Source: Calliopsis andreniformis
Taxonomy: Eukaryota > Arthropoda > Insecta > Hymenoptera > Andrenidae
Assembly (NCBI RefSeq): GCF_051401765.1
Contig: NW_027480422.1
Location: 25,686,001-25,750,000, forward strand
DNA length: 64,000 nucleotides
Direction of reading: 5' to 3'
Below are positions 49,111 to 62,260 of the stretch, piece after piece; position 1 is the stretch's first letter, and each line of letters begins with the position of its first letter. The translations under genes were made by a program, and so were the position numbers. A model generated the notes under the pieces. That model was not told the origin of the DNA. It did no database searches and saw only the letters and a list, made by a program, of their open reading frames with translations.

Positions 49111-52100
49111 GGCTTCACTCTAGGGCGTTGCTCCACCAGATCGAATAGTTAGGGCCATAGAAGTCAACGCCCGAAGCATAAAATACAAAATAAATAGAAC
49201 AGTTTTTCCATTGTATAGAACGAATAATTGAAACCAGTGTGAAAGTTATGGTCATTTCCACGTTCCGGGCAACCTATGCTTCACCCTAGGGCGTTGCTCC
49301 AACTGATCGAATAGTTAGGGCCTAAGAAGTCAACGCCAGAAGCATAAAATACGATATATGTACAACAGTTTTGCCATCGTAGAAAATGAATAATCGCAAA
49401 CAGTGTGAAGGTAATGGTCATTTCTATGTTCCGGGCAACCTAGGCTTCACTCTAGGGCGTTGCTCCACCAGATCGAATAGTTAGGGCCTAAGAAGTCAAT
49501 GCCAGAAGCATAAAATACGATATATGTACAACAGTTTTTCCATCGCATAAAATGAGTAATTGCAACCAGTGTGAAAGTAACGGACATTTCTACGTTCCGG
49601 GCATCCTAGACTTAACACTGAGGCATTGCTCCACTAGATCGAATACATAGGGCCTAAGAAGTCAACGCCAGAAGCATAAAGTACATTAAAAATCCAACAG
49701 TTTGTCCATCGTATAACAGGAATAATTGCCACCAGTGTGAAAGTGATGGTCATTTCTGCATTCCGGTCAACCTAGGCTTCACTCTAGGGCGTTGCTCCTC
49801 CAGATAGAGTAGCTAGGGCCCAGGAAGTCAACGCCAGAAGCATAAGATACAATATAAATACAACAGTTTTTCCCTTGTATATCAGGAATAATTGCAACCA
49901 GTGTGAAAGGTATGGTCATTTCTACGTTCCGGGCAACCTAGGCTTCACTCTAGGGCGTTGCTCCACCACATCGGATAGCTGCGGCCATAGAAGTCAACGC
50001 CAGAAGCATAAAATACAATATAAATACAACAGTTTTTCAATCGTATAACAGGAATAATTGCAAACAGTGTGAAAGATATGGTCATTTCTACGTTGCGGGC
50101 ATCCTAGGCTTCACTCTAGGGCATTGCTCCACCACATCGAATAGCTACGGCCTTAGAAGTCAACGCCATAACTATAAAAAGCAATATAAATACAACAGTT
50201 TTTCCATTGTATAACAGGAATAATTGCAACCAGTGTGAAAGTGATAGTCATTTCTACGTTCCGGGCAACCTAGGCTTCACTCTGGGGCGTGGTTCCCCCA
50301 GATCGAATAGTTAGGGCCTAAGAAGCCTACGCCAGAAGCATAAAATACAATATAAATGCCACAGTTTTTCCATCGTATAACAGGAATAATTGCAACCAGA
50401 GTGAAGGTGATGGACAGTTCTAAGTTCCGGGCAACCTAGGCTTCACTCTAGAGCGTTGCTCCACCAGATCGAATAGCTAGGACCTTAGAAGTCAACGCCA
50501 GAAGCACAAAATAAAATAAAAATACAAGAGTTATTCCATCGTATAACAGGAATAATTGCAAACAGTGTGAAAGTAATGGTCATTTCTACGTTCCGGGCAA
50601 TCTAGACTTCACTCTAGGGCGTTGCTCCACCGGATCGAATAGTTAGGGCCTTAGAAGTCAACGCCCGAACCATAAAATACAAAATTAATACAACAGTTTT
50701 ACCATTGTATAAAACGAGTGATTGCAACCCGAGTGAAACTTATGGTCATTTCTACTATCTGGGCAAGCTAGGCCTCACTCTAGGGCGATGCTCCACCGGA
50801 TCGAATATTTAGGGCCTAAGAAGTCAACGCCAAAAGCATAAAATACAATAAAAATACAACAGTTTTTCCATCGTATAGCATGAATAATTGCAACCAGAGT
50901 GAAAGTAATGGTCATTTCTACGTTCCGGGCAACCTAGGCTTCACTCTAGGGCGTTGCACCACCACATCGAATAGTTAGGGCCTTAAAAGTCAACGCCAGA
51001 AGCATAAAGTACAATAAGAATCCAACAGTTTTTCCATCGTATAACGGGAAAAATTGCAAACAGTGTGAAGGTAATAGTCAGTTCTACGCTCCGGTCAACC
51101 TAGGCTTCACTCTAGGGCGTTGCTCCACCAGATCGAATAGTTAGGGCCTTAGAAGTCAACGCCAGAAGCATAAAATAAAATAAAAATACAACAGTTGTTC
51201 CATCGTATAACAGGAATAATTACAACCTGTGTGAAATTAATGGGCATTTCTACGTTCCGTGCAACCTAGGCTTCACTCTAGGGCGTTGCTCCACCAGGTC
51301 GGATAGTTAGAGCCTTAGAAAACAACTCCAGACGCATAAAATACAATAAAAATACATCAGTTTTTCCATCGTATAACAGGAATAATTGCAACCAGAGTGA
51401 AAGTGATGGTCATTTCTACGTTCCTTGCGACCTAGGCTACACTCTAGGGCGTTGCTCCACCAGATCGGATAGCTAGGGCCTTAGAAGTCAACGCCCGAAG
51501 CATAAAATGCAAAATTAATAGAACAGTTTTTCCATTGTATAAAACGAATGATTGCAACCAGAGTGAAACTTATGGTCATTTCTACTATCTGGGCAAGCTA
51601 GGCCTCACTCTAGGGCGATGCTCCACCGGATCGAATATTTAGGGCCTAAGAAGTCAACGCCAAAAGCATAAAATACAATAAAAATACAACAGTTTTTCCA
51701 TCGTATAGCATGAATAATTGCAACCAGAGTGAAAGTAATGGTCATTTCTACGTTCCGGGCAACCTAGGCTTCACTCTAGGGCGTTGCACCACCACATCGA
51801 ATAGTTAGGGCCTTAAAAGTCAACGCCAGAAGCATAAAGTACAATAAAAATCCAACAGTTTTTCCATCGCATAACAGGAATAATTGCAAACAGTGTGAAG
51901 GTAATAGTCATTTCTACGCTCCGGTAAACCTAGGCTTCACTCTAGGGCGTTGCTCCACCAGATCGAATAGTTAGGGCCATAGAAGTCAACGCCCGAAGCA
52001 TAAAATACAAAATAAATAGAACAGTTTTTCCATTGTGTAAAACGAATAATTGAAACCAGTGTGAAAGTTATGGTCATTTCCACGTTCCGGGCAACCTATG

Positions 52101-52652
52101 CTTCACCCTAGGGCGTTGCTCCACCTGATCGAATAGTTAGGGCCTAAGAAGTCAACGCCAGAAGCATAAAATACGATATATGTACAACAGTTTTGCCATC
52201 GTATAAAATGAATAATCGCAAACAGTGTGAAGGTAATGGTCATTTCTATGTTCCGGGCAACATAGGCTTCACTCTAGGGCGTTGCTCCACCAGATCGAAT
52301 AGTTAGGGCCTAAGAAGTCAACGCCTGAAGCATAAAGTACAATCAAAATCCAACAGTTTGTCCACCGTATAGCTGGAATAATTGCAACCAGAGTGAAAGT
52401 AATGGTCATTTCCACGTTTCGGGCGACCTAGGCTCCACTTTAGGGCGTTGCTCCACCAGATCGAATAGTTAGGGCCATAGAAGTCAACGCCCGAAGCATA
52501 AAATACAAAATAAATAGAACAGTTTTTCCATTGTATAAAACGAACAATTGAAACCAGTGTGAAAGTTATGGTCATTTCTACGTTCCGCGCAACCTAGGCT
52601 TCACCCCTGGGCGTTGCTCCACCAGATCGAATAGTTAGGGCCTAAGAAGTCA
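49001..52652 (+). repeat. Composite 22-mer, copy A
   Basis: 3652 bp (22 x 166). The first part matches the 21-mer series (45.35-46.1 kb). From about 49640 it matches the 26-mer copy 2 and its bridge at a constant offset of 9960 bp (60 monomers) to 52320. It then jumps 10 monomers to the 44018-44320 type and closes with GTCAGCGCCAG. The unit is therefore a fusion of 26-mer and 21-mer parts. Copy A alone carries the conversion-like patch at 50736-51012. Confidence 0.9.
50736..51012 (+). repeat. Conversion-like patch in composite copy A
   Basis: Here copy A reads GAAACTTATGG, TCTACTATCTGGGCAAGC, GCCAAAAGCATAAAATAC and GCACCACCACATCG, as at about 51566-51842, 830 bp (5 monomers) downstream. Copies B and C (54220-54490, 57870-58140) and the 26-mer copies have CATATGG, ACGATCCGTGCAACATAGG and so on in this place. 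Length is unchanged on both sides (offset to the 26-mer is 9960 before and after), so a block was replaced rather than inserted or lost. Confidence 0.8.
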
Positions 52653-55600
52653 GCGCCAGAAGCATAAAATACAAAATAAATACAACAGTTTTACCATCGT
52701 ATAAAATGAATAATCGCAAACAGTGTGAACGTAATGGTCATTTCTACGTTCCGGGCAACCCAGGCTTCACTCTAGGGCGTTGCTCCACCAGATCGAATAG
52801 TTAGGGCCATAGAAGTCAACGCCCGAAGCATAAAATACAAAATAAATAGAACAGTTTTTCCATTGTATAGAACGAATAATTGAAACCAGTGTGAAAGTTA
52901 TGGTCATTTCCACGTTCCGGGCAACCTATGCTTCACCCTAGGGCGTTGCTCCAACTGATCGAATAGTTAGGGCCTAAGAAGTCAACGCCAGAAGCATAAA
53001 ATACGATATATGTACAACAGTTTTGCCATCGTAGAAAATGAATAATCGCAAACAGTGTGAAGGTAATGGTCATTTCTATGTTCCGGGCAACCTAGGCTTC
53101 ACTCTAGGGCGTTGCTCCACCAGATCGAATAGTTAGGGCCTAAGAAGTCAATGCCAGAAGCATAAAATACGATATATGTACAACAGTTTTTCCATCGCAT
53201 AAAATGAGTAATTGCAACCAGTGTGAAAGTAACGGACATTTCTACGTTCCGGGCATCCTAGACTTAACACTGAGGCATTGCTCCACTAGATCGAATACAT
53301 AGGGCCTAAGAAGTCAACGCCAGAAGCATAAAGTACATTAAAAATCCAACAGTTTGTCCATCGTATAACAGGAATAATTGCCACCAGTGTGAAAGTGATG
53401 GTCATTTCTGCATTCCGGTCAACCTAGGCTTCACTCTAGGGCGTTGCTCCACCACATCGGATAGCTGCGGCCATAGAAGTCAACGCCAGAAGCATAAAAT
53501 ACAATATAAATACAACAGTTTTTCAATCGTATAACAGGAATAATTGCAAACAGTGTGAAAGATATGGTCATTTCTACGTTGCGGGCATCCTAGGCTTCAC
53601 TCTAGGGCATTGCTCCACCACATCGAATAGCTACGGCCTTAGAAGTCAACGCCATAACTATAAAAAGCAATATAAATACAACAGTTTTTCCATTGTATAA
53701 CAGGAATAATTGCAACCAGTGTGAAAGTGATAGTCATTTCTACGTTCCGGGCAACCTAGGCTTCACTCTGGGGCGTGGTTCCCCCAGATCGAATAGTTAG
53801 GGCCTAAGAAGCCTACGCCAGAAGCATAAAATACAATATAAATGCCACAGTTTTTCCATCGTATAACAGGAATAATTGCAACCAGAGTGAAGGTGATGGA
53901 CAGTTCTAAGTTCCGGGCAACCTAGGCTTCACTCTAGAGCGTTGCTCCACCAGATCGAATAGCTAGGACCTTAGAAGTCAACGCCAGAAGCACAAAATAA
54001 AATAAAAATACAAGAGTTATTCCATCGTATAACAGGAATAATTGCAAACAGTGTGAAAGTAATGGTCATTTCTACGTTCCGGGCAATCTAGACTTCACTC
54101 TAGGGCGTTGCTCCACCGGATCGAATAGTTAGGGCCTTAGAAGTCAACGCCCGAACCATAAAATACAAAATTAATACAACAGTTTTACCATTGTATAAAA
54201 CGAGTGATTGCAACCCGAGTGAAACATATGGTCATTTCTACGATCCGTGCAACATAGGATGCACTCTAGGGCGTTGCTCCACCACATCGATTAGCTACGG
54301 CCTTAGAAGTCAACGCCAGAAGCATAAAATACAATATAAATACAACAGCTTTTCCATCGTCTATAACGAATAACTGCAACCAGTGTGAAAGTAATGGCCA
54401 TTTCAACGTTACGGGCATCCTAGACTTAACTCTGAGGCATTGCTCCGCCAGATCGAATAGATAGGGCCTTAGAAGTCAACGCCAGAATCATACAGTACAA
54501 TAAGAATCCAACAGTTTTTCCATCGTATAACGGGAAAAATTGCAAACAGTGTGAAGGTAATAGTCAGTTCTACGCTCCGGTCAACCTAGGCTTCACTCTA
54601 GGGCGTTGCTCCACCAGATCGAATAGTTAGGGCCTTAGAAGTCAACGCCAGAAGCATAAAATAAAATAAAAATACAACAGTTGTTCCATCGTATAACAGG
54701 AATAATTACAACCTGTGTGAAATTAATGGGCATTTCTACGTTCCGTGCAACCTAGGCTTCACTCTAGGGCGTTGCTCCACCAGGTCGGATAGTTAGAGCC
54801 TTAGAAAACAACTCCAGACGCATAAAATACAATAAAAATACATCAGTTTTTCCATCGTATAACAGGAATAATTGCAACCAGAGTGAAAGTGATGGTCATT
54901 TCTACGTTCCTTGCGACCTAGGCTACACTCTAGGGCGTTGCTCCACCAGATCGGATAGCTAGGGCCTTAGAAGTCAACGCCCGAAGCATAAAATGCAAAA
55001 TTAATAGAACAGTTTTTCCATTGTATAAAACGAATGATTGCAACCAGAGTGAAACTTATGGTCATTTCTACTATCTGGGCAAGCTAGGCCTCACTCTAGG
55101 GCGATGCTCCACCGGATCGAATATTTAGGGCCTAAGAAGTCAACGCCAAAAGCATAAAATACAATAAAAATACAACAGTTTTTCCATCGTATAGCATGAA
55201 TAATTGCAACCAGAGTGAAAGTAATGGTCATTTCTACGTTCCGGGCAACCTAGGCTTCACTCTAGGGCGTTGCACCACCACATCGAATAGTTAGGGCCTT
55301 AAAAGTCAACGCCAGAAGCATAAAGTACAATAAAAATCCAACAGTTTTTCCATCGCATAACAGGAATAATTGCAAACAGTGTGAAGGTAATAGTCATTTC
55401 TACGCTCCGGTAAACCTAGGCTTCACTCTAGGGCGTTGCTCCACCAGATCGAATAGTTAGGGCCATAGAAGTCAACGCCCGAAGCATAAAATACAAAATA
55501 AATAGAACAGTTTTTCCATTGTGTAAAACGAATAATTGAAACCAGTGTGAAAGTTATGGTCATTTCCACGTTCCGGGCAACCTATGCTTCACCCTAGGGC

Positions 55601-56138
55601 GTTGCTCCACCTGATCGAATAGTTAGGGCCTAAGAAGTCAACGCCAGAAGCATAAAATACGATATATGTACAACAGTTTTGCCATCGTATAAAATGAATA
55701 ATCGCAAACAGTGTGAAGGTAATGGTCATTTCTATGTTCCGGGCAACATAGGCTTCACTCTAGGGCGTTGCTCCACCAGATCGAATAGTTAGGGCCTAAG
55801 AAGTCAACGCCTGAAGCATAAAGTACAATCAAAATCCAACAGTTTGTCCACCGTATAGCTGGAATAATTGCAACCAGAGTGAAAGTAATGGTCATTTCCA
55901 CGTTTCGGGCGACCTAGGCTCCACTTTAGGGCGTTGCTCCACCAGATCGAATAGTTAGGGCCATAGAAGTCAACGCCCGAAGCATAAAATACAAAATAAA
56001 TAGAACAGTTTTTCCATTGTATAAAACGAACAATTGAAACCAGTGTGAAAGTTATGGTCATTTCTACGTTCCGCGCAACCTAGGCTTCACCCCTGGGCGT
56101 TGCTCCGCCAGATCGAATAGTTAGGGCCTAAGAAGTCA
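52653..56138 (+). repeat. Composite 22-mer, copy B (21 monomers)
   Basis: 3486 bp. The offset to copy A is 3652 up to about 53440 and 3486 after it. The monomer with CTCCTCCAGATAGAGTAG (49795 in A, 56934 in C) is missing, joined within the shared core between GGTCAACC and GCTCCACCACATCGG. Elsewhere it is nearly identical to copy C. Confidence 0.9.
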
Positions 56139-59100
56139 GCGCCAGAAGCATAAAATACAAAATAAATACAACAGTTTTACCATCGTATAAAATGAATAAT
56201 CGCAAACAGTGTGAACGTAATGGTCATTTCTACGTTCCGGGCAACCCAGGCTTCACTCTAGGGCGTTGCTCCACCAGATCGAATAGTTAGGGCCATAGAA
56301 GTCAACGCCCGAAGCATAAAATACAAAATAAATAGAACAGTTTTTCCATTGTATAGAACGAATAATTGAAACCAGTGTGAAAGTTATGGTCATTTCCACG
56401 TTCCGGGCAACCTATGCTTCACCCTAGGGCGTTGCTCCAACTGATCGAATAGTTAGGGCCTAAGAAGTCAACGCCAGAAGCATAAAATACGATATATGTA
56501 CAACAGTTTTGCCATCGTAGAAAATGAATAATCGCAAACAGTGTGAAGGTAATGGTCATTTCTATGTTCCGGGCAACCTAGGCTTCACTCTAGGGCGTTG
56601 CTCCACCAGATCGAATAGTTAGGGCCTAAGAAGTCAATGCCAGAAGCATAAAATACGATATATGTACAACAGTTTTTCCATCGCATAAAATGAGTAATTG
56701 CAACCAGTGTGAAAGTAACGGACATTTCTACGTTCCGGGCATCCTAGACTTAACACTGAGGCATTGCTCCACTAGATCGAATACATAGGGCCTAAGAAGT
56801 CAACGCCAGAAGCATAAAGTACATTAAAAATCCAACAGTTTGTCCATCGTATAACAGGAATAATTGCCACCAGTGTGAAAGTGATGGTCATTTCTGCATT
56901 CCGGTCAACCTAGGCTTCACTCTAGGGCGTTGCTCCTCCAGATAGAGTAGCTAGGGCCCAGGAAGTCAACGCCAGAAGCATAAGATACAATATAAATACA
57001 ACAGTTTTTCCCTTGTATATCAGGAATAATTGCAACCAGTGTGAAAGGTATGGTCATTTCTACGTTCCGGGCAACCTAGGCTTCACTCTAGGGCGTTGCT
57101 CCACCACATCGGATAGCTGCGGCCATAGAAGTCAACGCCAGAAGCATAAAATACAATATAAATACAACAGTTTTTCAATCGTATAACAGGAATAATTGCA
57201 AACAGTGTGAAAGATATGGTCATTTCTACGTTGCGGGCATCCTAGGCTTCACTCTAGGGCATTGCTCCACCACATCGAATAGCTACGGCCTTAGAAGTCA
57301 ACGCCATAACTATAAAAAGCAATATAAATACAACAGTTTTTCCATTGTATAACAGGAATAATTGCAACCAGTGTGAAAGTGATAGTCATTTCTACGTTCC
57401 GGGCAACCTAGGCTTCACTCTGGGGCGTGGTTCCCCCAGATCGAATAGTTAGGGCCTAAGAAGCCTACGCCAGAAGCATAAAATACAATATAAATGCCAC
57501 AGTTTTTCCATCGTATAACAGGAATAATTGCAACCAGAGTGAAGGTGATGGACAGTTCTAAGTTCCGGGCAACCTAGGCTTCACTCTAGAGCGTTGCTCC
57601 ACCAGATCGAATAGCTAGGACCTTAGAAGTCAACGCCAGAAGCACAAAATAAAATAAAAATACAAGAGTTATTCCATCGTATAACAGGAATAATTGCAAA
57701 CAGTGTGAAAGTAATGGTCATTTCTACGTTCCGGGCAATCTAGACTTCACTCTAGGGCGTTGCTCCACCGGATCGAATAGTTAGGGCCTTAGAAGTCAAC
57801 GCCCGAACCATAAAATACAAAATTAATACAACAGTTTTACCATTGTATAAAACGAGTGATTGCAACCCGAGTGAAACATATGGTCATTTCTACGATCCGT
57901 GCAACATAGGATGCACTCTAGGGCGTTGCTCCACCACATCGATTAGCTACGGCCTTAGAAGTCAACGCCAGAAGCATAAAATACAATATAAATACAACAG
58001 CTTTTCCATCGTCTATAACGAATAACTGCAACCAGTGTGAAAGTAATGGCCATTTCAACGTTACGGGCATCCTAGACTTAAGTCTGAGGCATTGCTCCGC
58101 CAGATCGAATAGATAGGGCCTTAGAAGTCAACGCCAGAATCATACAGTACAATAAGAATCCAACAGTTTTTCCATCGTATAACGGGAAAAATTGCAAACA
58201 GTGTGAAGGTAATAGTCAGTTCTACGCTCCGGTCAACCTAGGCTTCACTCTAGGGCGTTGCTCCACCAGATCGAATAGTTAGGGCCTTAGAAGTCAACGC
58301 CAGAAGCATAAAATAAAATAAAAATACAACAGTTGTTCCATCGTATAACAGGAATAATTACAACCTGTGTGAAATTAATGGGCATTTCTACGTTCCGTGC
58401 AACCTAGGCTTCACTCTAGGGCGTTGCTCCACCAGGTCGGATAGTTAGAGCCTTAGAAAACAACTCCAGACGCATAAAATACAATAAAAATACATCAGTT
58501 TTTCCATCGTATAACAGGAATAATTGCAACCAGAGTGAAAGTGATGGTCATTTCTACGTTCCTTGCGACCTAGGCTACACTCTAGGGCGTTGCTCCACCA
58601 GATCGGATAGCTAGGGCCTTAGAAGTCAACGCCCGAAGCATAAAATGCAAAATTAATAGAACAGTTTTTCCATTGTATAAAACGAATGATTGCAACCAGA
58701 GTGAAACTTATGGTCATTTCTACTATCTGGGCAAGCTAGGCCTCACTCTAGGGCGATGCTCCACCGGATCGAATATTTAGGGCCTAAGAAGTCAACGCCA
58801 AAAGCATAAAATACAATAAAAATACAACAGTTTTTCCATCGTATAGCATGAATAATTGCAACCAGAGTGAAAGTAATGGTCATTTCTACGTTCCGGGCAA
58901 CCTAGGCTTCACTCTAGGGCGTTGCACCACCACATCGAATAGTTAGGGCCTTAAAAGTCAACGCCAGAAGCATAAAGTACAATAAAAATCCAACAGTTTT
59001 TCCATCGCATAACAGGAATAATTGCAAACAGTGTGAAGGTAATAGTCATTTCTACGCTCCGGTAAACCTAGGCTTCACTCTAGGGCGTTGCTCCACCAGA

Positions 59101-59790
59101 TCGAATAGTTAGGGCCATAGAAGTCAACGCCCGAAGCATAAAATACGAAATAAATAGAACAGTTTTTCCATTGTGTAAAACGAATAATTGAAACCAGTGT
59201 GAAAGTTATGGTCATTTCCACGTTCCGGGCAACCTATGCTTCACCCTAGGGCGTTGCTCCACCTGATCGAATAGTTAGGGCCTAAGAAGTCAACGCCAGA
59301 AGCATAAAATACGATATATGTACAACAGTTTTGCCATCGTATAAAATGAATAATCGCAAACAGTGTGAAGGTAATGGTCATTTCTATGTTCCGGGCAACA
59401 TAGGCTTCACTCTAGGGCGTTGCTCCACCAGATCGAATAGTTAGGGCCTAAGAAGTCAACGCCTGAAGCATAAAGTACAATCAAAATCCAACAGTTTGTC
59501 CACCGTATAGCTGGAATAATTGCAACCAGAGTGAAAGTAATGGTCATTTCCACGTTTCGGGCGACCTAGGCTCCACTTTAGGGCGTTGCTCCACCAGATC
59601 GAATAGTTAGGGCCATAGAAGTCAACGCCCGAAGCATAAAATACAAAATAAATAGAACAGTTTTTCCATTGTATAAAACGAACAATTGAAACCAGTGTGA
59701 AAGTTATGGTCATTTCTACGTTCCGCGCAACCTAGGCTTCACCCCTGGGCGTTGCTCCACCAGATCGAATAGTTAGGGCCTAAGAAGTCA
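56139..59790 (+). repeat. Composite 22-mer, copy C
   Basis: 3652 bp with the full monomer set. Differences from copy B noticed by eye are few: AAGTCTGAGG for AACTCTGAGG near 58080 and ATACGAAATAAATAG for ATACAAAATAAATAG near 59144. It ends near 59780, where GTCAATGCCAGAAGC replaces GTCAGCGCC and the sequence follows the 44335-44510 type for one monomer. Confidence 0.9.
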
Positions 59791-62260
59791 ATGCCAGAAG
59801 CATAAAATACGATATATGTACAACAGTTTTTCCATCGCATAAAATGAGTAATTGCAACCAATGTGAAAGTAACGGACATTTCAACGTTCCGGGCATCCTA
59901 GACTTAACACTGAGGCATTGCTCCACCAGATCGAATACATAGTGCCATAGAAGTCAACGCCAGAAGCATAAAATACAATAAAAATACAACAGTTTTTCCA
60001 TCGTATAACAGGAATAATTGCAAACAGTGTGAAAGTGATGGCCATTTCTACGTTCCGGGCAACCTTGGCTTCATTCTAGGTCGTCGTTCCACCAGATCGA
60101 ATAGCTACGTCCTTAGAAGTCAACGCCAGAAGCATAAAATACAATATAAATGCGACAGATCTTCCATCGTATAAAAGGAATAATTGCAACCAGTGTGAAA
60201 GTAATGGACATTTCTACGTTCCCAGCCACCTAGGCTTCACTCTAGGGCGTTGTTCCTCCAGATCGAATAGCTAGGGCCTAAGAAGTCTACAGCAGAAGGA
60301 TAAAATACAATATAAATACAACAGTTTTTCCATCGTATAACAGGAATAATTGCAACCAGAGTGAAGGTGATGGTCATTTCTACGCTCCGGTCAACCCAGG
60401 CTTCACTCTAGGGCGTTGCTCCACCAGATCGAATAGTTAGGGCCTTAGACGTCAACGCCAGAAGCATAAAATAAAATAAAAATACAACAGTTGTTCCATC
60501 GTATATCAGGAATAATTACAACCTGTGTGAAAGTAATAGGCATTTCTACGTTCCGTGCAACCTAGGCTTCCCTCTAGGGCGTTGCTACACCAGGTCGGAT
60601 AGTTAGGGCCTTAGAAAACAACTCCAGACGCATAAAATACAATAAAAGTACATCAGTTTTTCCATCGTATAACAGGAATAATTGCAACCAGAGTGAAAGT
60701 GATGGTCATTTCTACGTTCCGGGCAACCTAGGCTTCAGTCTAGGGCATGGTTCCCCCAGATCGAATAGTTAGGGCCTAAGAAGCCTACGCCAGAAGCATA
60801 AAATACAATATAAACACCACAGTTTTTCCATCGTATAACGGGAATAATTGCAACCAGAGTGAAGGTGATGGTCATTTCTGCATTCCGGGCAACCTAGGCT
60901 TCACTCTAGAGCGTTGCTCCACCAGATCGAATAGCTAGGACCTTAGAAGTCAACGCCAGAAGCACAAAATAAAATAAAAATACAAGAGTTATTCCATCGT
61001 ATAACAGGAATAATTACAACCTGTGTGAAAGTAATGGGCATTTCTACGCTCCGTGCAACCTAGGCTTCACTCTAGGGCGTTGGTGAACCCGGCCGAATAG
61101 TTAGGGCCTTAGAAAACAACTCCAGACTCATCAAATACAATATAAATACAACAGTTTTTCCACGGTATAAAACGAATAATTGCAACCAGTATGAAAGTTA
61201 TGGTCATTTCTACGTTACGGGCAACCTAGGCTTCACCCTAGGGCGTTACTCCACCAAATCGAATAGTTAGGGCCTAAGAAGTCAACGCCAGAAGCATAAA
61301 ATACAAAATAAATACAACAGTTTTTCCATCGTATAACAAGAATAATTGCAACCAGTGTGAGAGTGATGGTCATTTCTACATTCCGGGAAACCTAGGCTTC
61401 ACTCTAGGGCGTTGCTCCACCAGATCGAATACATAGTGCCATAGAAGTCAACGCCAGAAGCATAAAGTACATTAAAAATCCAACAGTTTGTCCATCGTAT
61501 AACAGGAGTAATTGCCACCAGTGTGAAAGTGATGGTCATTTCTGCATTCCGGGCAACCTCGGCTTCACTCTAGGGCGTTGCTCCTCCAGATAGAATAGTT
61601 AGGGCCCAGGAAGTCAACGCCAGAAGCATAAAATAAAATATAAATACAACAGTTTTTCCCTTGTATAACAGGAATAATTGCAACCAGTGTGAAAGGTATG
61701 GTCATTTCTACGTTCCGGGCAACCTAGGCTTCACTCTAGGGCGTTGCTCCACCTCATCGGATAGCTGCGGCCTTAGAAGTCAACGCCAGAAGCATAAAAT
61801 ATTATATAAGTACAACAGTTTTTCCGTCGTATAACAGGAATAATTGCAACCAGTGTGAAAGGCATGGTCATTTCTACGTTCCGGGTAATCTAGGCTTCAC
61901 TCTAGGGAGTTGCTCCACCAGATCGAATAGTTAGGGCCTAAGAAGTTAACGCCAGAAGCATATAATACGATATATGTACAACAGCTTTTCCATCGTATAA
62001 AACGAATAATTGCAACCTGTGTGAAAGTAATGGTCATTACTACGTTCCGGGCAACCTAGGTATCACTCTAGGACGTTGTGCCACCAGATCGAATAGTTAG
62101 GGCCTAAGAAGTCAACGCCGGAAGCATAAAATACGATATAAATACAACAGTTTTTCCACCGTATAAAACGAATAATTGCAACCAGTATGCAAGTTATGGT
62201 CATTTCTACGTTCCGGGCAACCTAGGCTTCACACTAGGGCGTTGCTCCACCAGATCGAAT
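59791..62260 (+). repeat. Diverged satellite mosaic, relatives of 32.6-33.9 kb and of the 14-mer
   Basis: 59996-60165 resembles 32600-32770. 60951-61780 is collinear with about 33061-33890 (AGCACAAAATAAAATAAAAA, CTACGCTCCGTGCAACC, AACTCCAGACTCATC, CTCCTCCAGATAG) with scattered substitutions. From 61790 AAATATTATATAAG, GTCATTACTACG and GTTGTGCCACC recall the 14-mer of 19-27 kb. No recent tandem copy is present. Confidence 0.82.

Noticed and set aside
33205..59790. Near-identical tandem copies dismissed as assembly duplication
   Set aside because: Artefact cannot be excluded from sequence alone, but copies differ by scattered real-looking substitutions, one-monomer losses and a conversion-like patch, which simple assembly duplication would not create. 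Spanning long reads would decide.
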